A program made the position numbers and the translations under genes. Positions 14,331-21,005 of a DNA stretch of 23,433 nt are shown here, piece after piece (positions within the stretch are counted from its first letter, which is position 1; every line of letters begins with the position of its first letter). The notes beneath the pieces were generated by a model. It searched no databases. It saw only the letters and a program-made list of their open reading frames with translations, and had not been told where the DNA came from. The DNA lies in the NCBI GenBank assembly GCA_031278675.1, contig JAITJY010000078.1:1-23433 (forward strand), in the 5' to 3' direction. The DNA is from Bifidobacteriaceae bacterium (GTDB lineage Bacteria; Actinomycetota; Actinomycetes; Actinomycetales; WQXJ01).

Positions 14331-14636
14331 TCACAGCCTATCTGCTCCATGTCCCAAATCGCGGCGGCTGAGTCGGCGCGCTGACCTTGCGCCGACGCGT
14401 TCATCCCTCTGGCGCCGCAAGCGGCCTACCAGGCGCGGATCAAATGCGAGCGCCGCCTCAGTGTCCAACAACCCGCTCAAGATTTGGTAATACCGGATCG
14501 GGTCCAGTTGGAACAATTCACGGATCGCATTGTCTTTCGACCCCTCGTAACGCCACCATTGGCGCTCGAACATGAGGACTTGGACCTCAAGGCCGGTCAA
14601 GGTCGGCGCCTGCGTCAGGCGTTCGGCCTGCCCCAT
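14331..14636 (-). CDS. DUF3263 protein
   Basis: This 101-aa soluble protein has the DUF3263 pattern: MFERQWWRYEGSKDNAIREL, then RYYQILSGLLDTEAALAFDP, then LVGRLRRQRDER. The family is actinobacterial and resembles small DNA-binding or sigma-like helical proteins, but its function is unknown. ATG start with GAAGGGTGG upstream; a TGATAAAT-like -10 lies just before. It is first in a two-gene operon with the LytR_C protein, the order also seen as Rv0430-Rv0431 in Mycobacterium tuberculosis. Confidence 0.87.
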   Translation of the reverse strand: MGQAERLTQAPTLTGLEVQVLMFERQWWRYEGSKDNAIRELFQLDPIRYYQILSGLLDTEAALAFDPRLVGRLRRQRDERVGARSARRLSRRDLGHGADRL

Positions 14637-14747
14637 GCTCTGCCACCCTTCAGATGATTTATCACGTTGTTTACCGCAGCCATGCTAACGCCCAAAGACA
14701 TCCAAAGCGTGGCACTCGGGCCGCGTTTCGCGGTAGTCTGCGGTCTC

Positions 14748-15440
14748 ATGCCGCCGATCCCGTCTCAGGTGCCGCCGCTGGACCAGATTATCGATCCTGC
14801 CTGGGCGGACGCGCTGGCGCCGGTGGAGGGCAAAATCCGGCAGTTGGGTGATTTCCTGCGCGCGGAGGTGGCTGCGGGCCGCAGTTATCTGCCGGCGGGC
14901 CCCCAGGTGCTGCGCGCTTTTACTTACCCGTTGGACCAGGTCAGAGTCCTGATTGTGGGGCAGGACCCGTATCCCACACCGGGGCATCCGGTCGGTTTGA
15001 GTTTCTCGGTCGCACCCAGCGTGCGGCCGTTGCCCGGTTCGCTGCGGAACATCTTCCGGGAATTAGTGGACGATGCCGCCGTGCCTCCACCCAGCACCGG
15101 CGACCTTACGCCTTGGGTTGAGCGTGGCGTGATGCTGCTTAATCGGGTGCTGAGCGTCCGCCCTGGTGCGGCCGGGTCGCATCGCGGCAAGGGTTGGGAG
15201 GCCGTGACCGACCATGCGATCCGGGTCCTAGCGCAGCGCGGCGGCCCATTGGTCGCGATTTTGTGGGGGCGCGATGCCGCTCATTTGGCGCCGCTCCTGG
15301 GGGCGATCCCCCGGATCGAGTCGGCCCATCCGTCGCCTTTGTCGGCGCAGCGAGGCTTTTTCGGCTCGCGTCCATTTACGCGCGCCAACGCGCTCCTCAC
15401 CCAGCTCGGTGCCCCGCCGCTCGACTGGTCGCTGCCTTAA
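14748..15440 (+). CDS. ung: Uracil-DNA glycosylase, family 1
   Basis: This 230-aa enzyme removes uracil from DNA in base-excision repair. Family-1 motifs are GQDPYP (D73, the water-activating Asp), GLSFSVAP, GVMLLNRVLSV, VAILWGRDA, and HPSPLSAQRGFFGSRPF near the C-terminus with the catalytic His. Family length is 220-230 aa. I chose the ATG at 14748 because it gives that length and the usual N-terminus (PPLDQIIDPAW). Upstream in-frame starts at 14667 and 14682 would add about 25 unconserved residues. No Shine-Dalgarno precedes 14748, so leaderless initiation is plausible. It is divergent from DUF3263 and convergent with hsp20. Confidence 0.94.
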   Translation: MPPIPSQVPPLDQIIDPAWADALAPVEGKIRQLGDFLRAEVAAGRSYLPAGPQVLRAFTYPLDQVRVLIVGQDPYPTPGHPVGLSFSVAPSVRPLPGSLRNIFRELVDDAAVPPPSTGDLTPWVERGVMLLNRVLSVRPGAAGSHRGKGWEAVTDHAIRVLAQRGGPLVAILWGRDAAHLAPLLGAIPRIESAHPSPLSAQRGFFGSRPFTRANALLTQLGAPPLDWSLP

Positions 15441-15486
15441 CCTTGATCCACCGATCCTCGCCCAGGGCGCCGCTCGCCAGCTAGGC
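15441..15486. repeat. Intergenic copy of a segment also found inside the OCD gene
   Basis: Directly after the ung stop, 15441-15486 resembles 17057-17100 in the ornithine-cyclodeaminase-family gene. They share CCACCGATCCTCGCC exactly and about 36 of 44 positions overall. The rest of the 182-bp gap to hsp20 holds no gene. Confidence 0.6.
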
Positions 15487-15562
15487 CCGCTGGACGCCCC
15501 TGACCTGCGCGGACGAGTCGCTGTCGCGTAAGCTGCCCAGGCTGGCTCCGTGATCTGGAAAG

Positions 15563-15608
15563 GTCCGGCGCGGCGCATTACTGCGCGCCATGCCTTGACC
15601 TGCCGGAC
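15563..15608. terminator. Nested inverted repeat between convergent ung and hsp20
   Basis: GTCCGGC (15563-15569) pairs with GCCGGAC (15602-15608), and within it GCGCA-TTAC-TGCGC forms an inner stem. It is placed where a bidirectional terminator would be expected, but has no T-run. Confidence 0.4.
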
Positions 15609-15622
15609 GGTTGGCTTTGGCG

Positions 15623-16054
15623 TCAGGACGCGATGGTCTTGTCCGTGCGGACTGAGATCTTGCGGGGTTTGGCTTCCTCGGCGACCGGGATTGTCAGGGT
15701 GAGCACGCCGTCGCGGTAGTTTGCGTCGATCTTGCCTAGGTCCAGGCCCTGGCCCAAGGAGATTTGCCGGGCGAAGGAACCGGCGGTGCGTTCGCGGCTC
15801 AGCCAGACGCTGTTTTCTTGGGTGGTGTCGATTTGCACGGCAGGGCGTTCGGCCCTGATCGTCAGGGTTCTGTCATCCACGTCGATGTCGATCGAGCCTG
15901 GATCGACTCCAGGCAAGTCGACTTTGGCCACGAACTCGTCGCCCTGGCGGTACAGGTCCATCGGCATGATCCGCGCTTCGGCGGCCGCAGCGTGGCTGGC
16001 TTGGCCAAACAGGCGGTCAATCTCACGGAATGGGTCAAACGGATGTGCTGTCAT
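15623..16054 (-). CDS. Small heat-shock protein, Hsp20/alpha-crystallin family
   Basis: This 143-aa holdase chaperone has a short N-terminal arm (MTAHPFDPFREIDRLFGQ). The alpha-crystallin domain (about 33-130) contains DLPGVDPGSIDIDVDDRTLTI and the closing YRDGVLTLTIPVAEEAKPRKI, including the IxV-like ending. It prevents aggregation of denatured proteins. The ATG at 16054 has a strong Shine-Dalgarno GGAGGA five bases upstream. The in-frame extension to 16135 runs into the promoter region and is not part of it. A HAIR-like operator lies upstream. Confidence 0.95.
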   Translation of the reverse strand: MTAHPFDPFREIDRLFGQASHAAAAEARIMPMDLYRQGDEFVAKVDLPGVDPGSIDIDVDDRTLTIRAERPAVQIDTTQENSVWLSRERTAGSFARQISLGQGLDLGKIDANYRDGVLTLTIPVAEEAKPRKISVRTDKTIAS

Positions 16055-16115
16055 GTTAGTCCTCCTCGCGTTGTCCGGTTGATAGTAGGTGCCGAACCAA
16101 CTAGGCCCGGCCAAA

Positions 16116-16164
16116 GTTGAGTCTACCACACGCAACTTACAAAGTTGAGCCGCCTCGGCTCAAC
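16116..16164 (-). promoter_or_regulatory. HAIR-like operator and promoter region of hsp20
   Basis: GTTGAGC-N7-GCTCAAC (16144-16164) has the exact geometry of the HspR operator HAIR (CTTGAGT-N7-ACTCAAG), with 5 of 7 matches per arm. A further half-site, GTTGAGT (6 of 7), is at 16116-16122. On the minus strand TCAACT (16148-16143) and TAGACT (16125-16120), spaced 17 bp, make a candidate promoter overlapped by these sites. HspR binding is inferred. Confidence 0.55.
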
Positions 16165-16176
16165 GCCATCGCCGAT

Positions 16177-16318
16177 GGCGACACCCCCCGTGATGGCACG
16201 AGCGGAGCCTGGTCTGCAGACCCCGGCCCGGCGGCATCGTCCACGGCGACCCACCCGGCGATGCCACAAGCGGAGCCTGTTCTGCAGACCCTAGCTGGGC
16301 GGCATCGTCCATGGTGAC
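16177..16318. repeat. 68-bp tandem repeat upstream of hsp20 (two full units and the start of a third)
   Basis: Units start at 16177, 16245 and 16313. Shared blocks are GCGGAGCCTG, TCTGCAGACC and GGCGGCATCGTCCA. The unit length equals that of the repeat at 5476-5678, but the sequences differ. No gene is seen between 16165 and 16514, apart from this and copy D of the composite repeat. Confidence 0.88.
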
Positions 16319-16382
16319 CCATCTTTGGTCGGCGCCGCCCGGCCGTCAACTGCGCCCCACTGCGGGCTCACCTATTGGTCTT

Positions 16383-16473
16383 GGGCGGTGTTGAACAACA
16401 CCGTCCGACCGTGCCCGGGCAGGGGACAGCGAAGCTCTCACCAGCACAAACGCGGCAGACAAGCGCTGTCGGG
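16383..16473 (+). repeat. Composite palindromic repeat, copy D
   Basis: Hairpin 1 is at 16383-16406; one stem base is changed to G opposite T, which would still pair in RNA, and the loop is AA. GACCGTG, an AGCGAAGCTCTCACCAGC block and AAACGCGGCAGACAAGCGCT follow. The third hairpin is missing or truncated. It lies 42 bp past the stop of the ornithine-cyclodeaminase-family gene, in the opposite orientation to transcription. Confidence 0.9.
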
Positions 16474-16514
16474 CGCCCAGGCCTGAGCTGTCCGCTTCGG
16501 CGCGCCGCAGCGCA

Positions 16515-17717
16515 TTACCCCAGGTCGCCGCGTATCTCCTCAAACAGCCGTTGGGCTACAGCTAGGTCTTCCCAGCCCATGCCCGCTGACTTGAAGATGG
16601 TGCGGCCCGGGCTCGGACCCCAGTGGTCGCGGACGCATTCGGCCAGGTCACCGGCGATATCCGCCTCGCTGATTAGGCCCTCGTCGCGCGCCAAGATCAA
16701 GTCGCCGTATTCGCGCCAGGCCGCGTCCCGGTCCTCCACGACCAGCCTCGCGCCAACCAGCGCCGCGCCGGGCAGTTCGCGCGCATCCGCCGTATGCGAC
16801 CCGACCGCCGCAACGGCCACGTGCGGCGCCAGGGCCTCAGCCGCGAATAACGCCCTGCCCGATGACGTGCACGTCGCCACCAGTTCCGCCTCCCCCAAGA
16901 CCGCAGGCAGCGGAGCGAACCACTGGTCTGCGGCCGCCAATCCGTCAAGCGCAGCGGCGCCTTCGGCTGATGTGCCCGCGAAGCCAGGCGGCTCAGCGGG
17001 ACCAGCCGCAGGCAGCGCAGCCCCGGGCGAGTCAGATGCGGCAGGATTGCGTTCAGCCTCGACCCACCGATCCTCGCCTACTGCGCCGCCCCAGCCAGGC
17101 TCAGGCGGATTGGCCGCCTGGGCGGCGGAGGCGGTCAGGGACCAGCGGGCGGGCAGGCCCCGGGCACGCAAACGCGCCGCCAAGGCGGCGGCCCGGACCG
17201 GATTGCGGCCAGCGATCACGACATCAGTCAAGGTCCTGACCTCAGCCATGCAAACCACATGCGACTCCGCCTGGATCGATGTGCCAAATACCACCAGCCG
17301 GCCGGCGTTGAGCGAGGCCAGCGCGTCGATCGCGACCGCCGAAACCGCCCCCGTGCGCAGCGCCGTGATCGCATTCGCGTCAAAACAGGCCAACGGCGTC
17401 AAACTGTCCGCGCTGAAAAGTTGGTAGACAGCCTGAATCCGATCCAGGCCGCGCGCCGGGTTGGCCGGAGCCACCGTCGCCAGTTTGATGCCCACATAAC
17501 GGCTCGACTCAGCCGGCATCACCAGCAAATCACCAGCAGCCAGAGCCACCACCGTCCGCTGGGACGTGACCGGCTCACCGCTAATGATCCAGTCGCGGAT
17601 CGCCGCGATCGCCAGCGCCGGTGTCGCCACCTCGGCGAGCGCCGCCGAATCAATCGCCTGCGGCGTGGGCAACCCCCGCGGAAACAAGGCATTGATCAGT
17701 TCGTTTGCGCCAATCAC
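16515..17717 (-). CDS. Ornithine cyclodeaminase/mu-crystallin family protein with low-complexity insert
   Basis: This 400-aa protein belongs to the OCD/mu-crystallin family, whose members are NAD(P)-dependent: ornithine cyclodeaminase, alanine dehydrogenase, or Δ1-pyrroline-2-carboxylate reductase. Seen are RYVGIKLATVAPANPARGLDRIQ split over residues about 73-95, ALRTGAVSAVA (about 124-134), a Rossmann motif VFGTSIQAESHV (GxGxQA altered to GTSIQA), TSSGRALF, and KSAGMGWEDLAVAQ near the end. Residues about 205-265 are a Pro/Ala/Gly-rich insert not expected in the family (usual length 310-340). The GTG start overlaps the racemase stop (GTGA, 17714-17717). Next to a proline racemase-family gene, a pyrroline-2-carboxylate reductase role in (hydroxy)proline metabolism is the best guess. 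Confidence 0.85.
   Translation of the reverse strand: MIGANELINALFPRGLPTPQAIDSAALAEVATPALAIAAIRDWIISGEPVTSQRTVVALAAGDLLVMPAESSRYVGIKLATVAPANPARGLDRIQAVYQLFSADSLTPLACFDANAITALRTGAVSAVAIDALASLNAGRLVVFGTSIQAESHVVCMAEVRTLTDVVIAGRNPVRAAALAARLRARGLPARWSLTASAAQAANPPEPGWGGAVGEDRWVEAERNPAASDSPGAALPAAGPAEPPGFAGTSAEGAAALDGLAAADQWFAPLPAVLGEAELVATCTSSGRALFAAEALAPHVAVAAVGSHTADARELPGAALVGARLVVEDRDAAWREYGDLILARDEGLISEADIAGDLAECVRDHWGPSPGRTIFKSAGMGWEDLAVAQRLFEEIRGDLG
17057..17100. repeat. Coding copy of the ung-downstream segment, in the OCD insert
   Basis: It matches 15441-15486 (see there) and lies within the non-family insert of the OCD-type protein, where the minus strand reads GEDRWVEAE. It is one of several sequences found both between genes and inside protein inserts. 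Confidence 0.6.
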
Positions 17718-19462
17718 CGTAGCTGAAACCCCAATCCGACCTCATCGTTAGGCGCCAAAATAGCCGCACCTGTCATGGTGTGGCTGGCGCGGCCCTCGAC
17801 CTCCGTCGCCACCGTTGGCACCAACTCGCCGTCCCGGGCGACCGGCGCCCCCGCGCCCAACACACGCCCAATGAACCGCGTCCCGATGATAGACCAATGA
17901 TCCAGCTCGCGGCCCTCGCCCACCAGACCGTCAGCCGCCAACAGCGCGAGCCGCGCTGACGTGCCCGAGCCGCACGGCGACCGGTCCACCTCCCCATCCG
18001 CAAAAATAGTGACGTTGCGCTGCCCCAGGCGCGCCGCGCCACCAATCCCCGCCGCAGCCTGGAGGGAGCCTAGTCCGGGCGGGATTGCGCCAAGTGGTGC
18101 GGCGCCCGCGCCACCGGTCACAACGCCGGTTGACCCGGGGAGCGGCGCCGGCTGCGCCGCACCACTTGGTTCGGCCGGCTCCCACCAAATGGTCCCGTAA
18201 CACCCAGACAGGCGCACATCCGCCGGGTGGGCCACCGCCGGGTGAGTGTCCAGAGCCCATTTGATCTCGCGGCCAACCGCGATCAACTGGTCCAGGTCGC
18301 GCGGGGCGACCGTCAAGCCCAGGTCGGACGCTCGCACCGAGGCGTAGAACGCGCCACCGTAAGAGATATCGGCTAGGACCGGGCCGAGCCGCGTCGCTAC
18401 ACGCACCCCGCGCGCCGCCACCCACGAAGGGACATTCCGGAACCGCACCGATGCGACCAGCCCATCAACTATCCGGCCGGTCAGGTGGACCCGGCCCGAG
18501 GGCACATCCAGCGCGAACGGGACCTCCACGGCGGGCGGGACGGCATCGGGCGTAGCGGCGCAACCGGCGCGGTCTGGGGCGCCCGGCGGGCGGGCGTGAT
18601 CTGGCGGGTCTTCGGCGCCGGCGGGCGGGACGGCATCGGGCGTAGCGGCGCAACCGGTGGCATCCGGGGGCGGACTTGGCGGCGAAACCAAACCCGTCTC
18701 AAGCGCCCACGTGCCCAACGCGATCGAGCCATGGCCGCAAGCGGTCGAATAGCCGTCCTTGTGGAAGAAGACGACCCCGAAGACGGCATCTGCCCCGGAA
18801 GAATCCGGGCCGTCAGAGGGCACCACCCAACCGCCGTACATGTCCGCGTGGCCGCGCGGCTCGTTGACCAACAAGCGACGCACCCCGTCGCAGTGTTGCC
18901 TAATCCAGGTCCGGCGCTCCAGCACGTTGCGGCCCGGCGGCGTCGGCAAACCAGCGGACGGATCGGGGCTTAGCTGGTTGGCCTTGACCAAGGCGGCGGG
19001 CACCGCGCCGATGATCCGGAACGGCTCGCCGGCGGTGTGATAATCGGTGAATTCGATCGCCTGACCAGGCCGAACACCGGCCAGATTGGCCCGTTCGCCC
19101 GCGCCCACGTGCGCGTCTGCGTGTGCGCCTGCGTCTGCGTCTGCGTGTGCGTCTGCGTGTGCGTGTGCGTGTGCGTCTGCGTCTGCGTCTGCGTGCGCGC
19201 CTGCGTGCGCCCCAGCGTGCGCGTTCGAGGTCGCCGCACCGCCGGGAGCGTAGCGCGCGTCTGCGTGTGCGCCTGCGTGCGCGTCTGCGTGCGCCGCACG
19301 GCCGGGAGCGTTGCGGGCGCCTGCGTGCGCGTCTGCGTGTGCCCCAGCGTGCGCGTTCGAGGTCGCCGCACCGCCGGGAGCGTTGCGCGCGGCCGCGCCT
19401 GCCGCACCGACCGGCCCGCTCGGGCCGCCCGCACCGGCGCCGGCCCCGCCACCCGCAGGCAT
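17714..19462 (-). CDS. Proline racemase / 4-hydroxyproline epimerase family enzyme with repeat N-terminus
   Basis: This 582-aa protein holds a proline-racemase domain from about residue 137 (IEFTDYHTAGEPFRII) to the end; the family is normally 310-345 aa. Both catalytic cysteines are present, in STACGHGSIALG and DRSPCGSGTSARLA. This favours a racemase or epimerase over trans-3-hydroxyproline dehydratase, which has Thr at the second site. The first 125 residues are His/Ala/Asp/Gly repeats. A second insert (about 50 residues after ALETGLV) holds GCAATPDAVPPA twice. The ATG at 19462 overlaps the livF stop (TGATG), which supports translation of the repeat region. A GTG at 19108 would skip it but has no Shine-Dalgarno. 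It probably acts on proline or hydroxyproline imported by the adjacent transporter. Confidence 0.87.
   Translation of the reverse strand: MPAGGGAGAGAGGPSGPVGAAGAAARNAPGGAATSNAHAGAHADAHAGARNAPGRAAHADAHAGAHADARYAPGGAATSNAHAGAHAGAHADADADAHAHAHADAHADADAGAHADAHVGAGERANLAGVRPGQAIEFTDYHTAGEPFRIIGAVPAALVKANQLSPDPSAGLPTPPGRNVLERRTWIRQHCDGVRRLLVNEPRGHADMYGGWVVPSDGPDSSGADAVFGVVFFHKDGYSTACGHGSIALGTWALETGLVSPPSPPPDATGCAATPDAVPPAGAEDPPDHARPPGAPDRAGCAATPDAVPPAVEVPFALDVPSGRVHLTGRIVDGLVASVRFRNVPSWVAARGVRVATRLGPVLADISYGGAFYASVRASDLGLTVAPRDLDQLIAVGREIKWALDTHPAVAHPADVRLSGCYGTIWWEPAEPSGAAQPAPLPGSTGVVTGGAGAAPLGAIPPGLGSLQAAAGIGGAARLGQRNVTIFADGEVDRSPCGSGTSARLALLAADGLVGEGRELDHWSIIGTRFIGRVLGAGAPVARDGELVPTVATEVEGRASHTMTGAAILAPNDEVGLGFQLR
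18529..18657. repeat. 39-bp direct repeat inside the racemase gene
   Basis: 18529-18567 and 18619-18657 are identical and 90 bp apart, so in frame. Each contains the 14-mer CGCCCGATGCCGTC on the minus strand. They encode the doubled GCAATPDAVPPA segment of the internal insert. Confidence 0.93.
19105..19384. repeat. GCGTGT/GCGTCT hexamer satellite encoding His-Ala-Asp/Gly repeats
   Basis: On the plus strand, runs of GCGTCT and GCGTGT hexamers alternate. A longer 132-bp (44-codon) duplication is laid over them: CCCAGCGTGCGCG starts at 19211 and again at 19343. On the minus strand the hexamers encode HADAHAGAH-type repeats at the start of the racemase. All periods are multiples of three. Confidence 0.93.
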
Positions 19463-20175
19463 CAGGCGCCCAGGTACGCGTCTATGACGCGCGGGTCACG
19501 AGCCAATTCGCCAGCCGGACCTTCAATCCGGACGCTGCCGTTCTCCATGACATAAGCGCGGTCAGCAATCCGCAGAGCGGCGCGCGCATTTTGTTCCACC
19601 AGGAGCACAGTAGTGCCCATCGCGCCGACGGTTTGCACTATCTCCATCACCTGTTTGACCACGAGCGGGGCCAACCCCATCGAGGGTTCGTCCAGGAGCA
19701 GGAGCTTCGGCTCGGCGATCAGCGCCCGGGCCATCGCCAGCATCTGCTGCTCCCCACCAGACATGGTTCCACCCTGCTGACCAGCGCGCTCCGCCAACCG
19801 CGGCATCAACTCATAGACCCGCTCAATGCGTTCCTCAACGACGCGGCTATCCCGCTCCAAATAGCCGCCGAGTTGGAGGTTCTCATGGACCGTCATAGTC
19901 GAAAAGATCCGCCGTCCCTCCGGCACCTGGACTACGCCGGCACCAACAATGGTCCAAGGCTGCGCCTTCGCCAGATTCACGTCACCCCAGCGCACCGTCC
20001 CTGACCTGGGCCGCACCAACCCCGACAACATGTTGATCGTGGTGGTTTTGCCGGAGCCATTGTTGCCGAGCAGCGCCACAATCTCGCCCTCGCGGACCTC
20101 CAACGACAGGCCCCGCAAAGCCTGGACGCGCGAATAAAACAGATTCACGTCCTCAACGACCAAAGTCCCTGCCAT
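19462..20175 (-). CDS. livF: Branched-chain amino acid ABC transporter ATP-binding protein LivF
   Basis: This 237-aa ATPase of the LivF type has Walker A GNNGSGKTT (about residues 37-45), a signature TMSGGEQQMLAMARAL, and Walker B LLLLDEPSMGLAP. The switch His is replaced, as in LivF proteins generally, by the Gln of LLVEQN. The VPEGRRIFSTMTVHENL segment is typical of LivF. It powers uptake together with LivG. The ATG at 20175 is two bases after the livG stop and has GGAGGA nine bases upstream; a TTG at 20181 is the alternative. Its stop overlaps the racemase start. Confidence 0.96.
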   Translation of the reverse strand: MAGTLVVEDVNLFYSRVQALRGLSLEVREGEIVALLGNNGSGKTTTINMLSGLVRPRSGTVRWGDVNLAKAQPWTIVGAGVVQVPEGRRIFSTMTVHENLQLGGYLERDSRVVEERIERVYELMPRLAERAGQQGGTMSGGEQQMLAMARALIAEPKLLLLDEPSMGLAPLVVKQVMEIVQTVGAMGTTVLLVEQNARAALRIADRAYVMENGSVRIEGPAGELARDPRVIDAYLGA

Positions 20176-20177
20176 GC

Positions 20178-21005
20178 TCAATCATCCTCCGTGCCCAGAT
20201 AGGCCTCGATCACGTCCGGATCAGCTTTGACTTCATCCGGAGTCCCGTCAGCGATTTCTTTGCCGTAATTCATCACCACTACCCGCTCAGAAACCTCCAT
20301 CACCAAACCCATATCGTGTTCAATCAACACAATTGAGACGCCCAGCGCCTGAATCCGCCGGATCAAATCCAGCAAATCAGCCTTCTCATTGTGGTTCAAA
20401 CCGGCACCCGGTTCGTCAAGCAGCAGCAGTTCGGGTTCCGCCGCCAACGCCCGGGCAATTTCGACCCGCCGCCTCTCGCCATAAGGCAGAGCGGATACCG
20501 CCGCATCCTCTGGCTCGCGGTAACCGACAAAGTCCAGCCAGCCGCGCGCCGCCTCCAGCGAACGCCTCTCTTGACGGCGGTAACGCGGCGTGTGCAACAC
20601 CGTGTCCAACAGGTTTTCCGGGACACGCGTGTGTTCCCCCGTGCGCACATTGTCCACCACGGTCAGGTCTTGGAATAGCCGCAGATTCTGGAACGTCCGC
20701 GACATCCCGAGTTTAGTGATCCGCGACGGCCTAAATCCCGTAATGTCCCGCCCTTTGAATGTGACCCGCCCCTCCGTCGGCTTATAAAAGCCCGTAATAC
20801 AGTTGAACGCCGATGTTTTGCCCGCCCCATTCGGCCCAATCATCGAGACAATCTCGCCCCGTTTGACCGAAAAGCTGAGCCCGTCAACCGCTTTGACCCC
20901 GCCAAAATGCACCTTTAGTCCACTGACCCGCAGCACTCGTTCCGCCTCGGGCGGGTCTTCCAGCACAGTCGGCGAGCCCGACAGCGAGCCCCCAGGTACC
21001 CTCAT
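20178..21005 (-). CDS. livG: Branched-chain amino acid ABC transporter ATP-binding protein LivG
   Basis: This 275-aa ATPase has Walker A GPNGAGKTSAFNCITGFYKP, LivG-typical RTFQNLRLFQDLTVVDNV, a signature ALPYGERRRVEIARAL (LSGGQ-type motif altered to PYGERR, as usual for LivG), Walker B LLLLDEPGAGLNHNE and switch VLIEHDM. The first 27 residues are an extra Gly/Ser/Pro-rich lead. The ATG at 21005 overlaps the livM stop by ATGA. A longer frame back to 21386 exists only because the livM repeats are open on this frame, and is rejected. Confidence 0.96.
   Translation of the reverse strand: MRVPGGSLSGSPTVLEDPPEAERVLRVSGLKVHFGGVKAVDGLSFSVKRGEIVSMIGPNGAGKTSAFNCITGFYKPTEGRVTFKGRDITGFRPSRITKLGMSRTFQNLRLFQDLTVVDNVRTGEHTRVPENLLDTVLHTPRYRRQERRSLEAARGWLDFVGYREPEDAAVSALPYGERRRVEIARALAAEPELLLLDEPGAGLNHNEKADLLDLIRRIQALGVSIVLIEHDMGLVMEVSERVVVMNYGKEIADGTPDEVKADPDVIEAYLGTEDD

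Noticed and set aside
14667..14747. Upstream starts for ung
   Set aside because: They would add about 25 residues not found in family-1 enzymes; 14748 gives the standard length.
19037..20004. Open frames on the plus strand with Val-Cys or Leu-Arg repeats
   Set aside because: They are the antisense reading of the hexamer satellite and of livF; no start signal or family.
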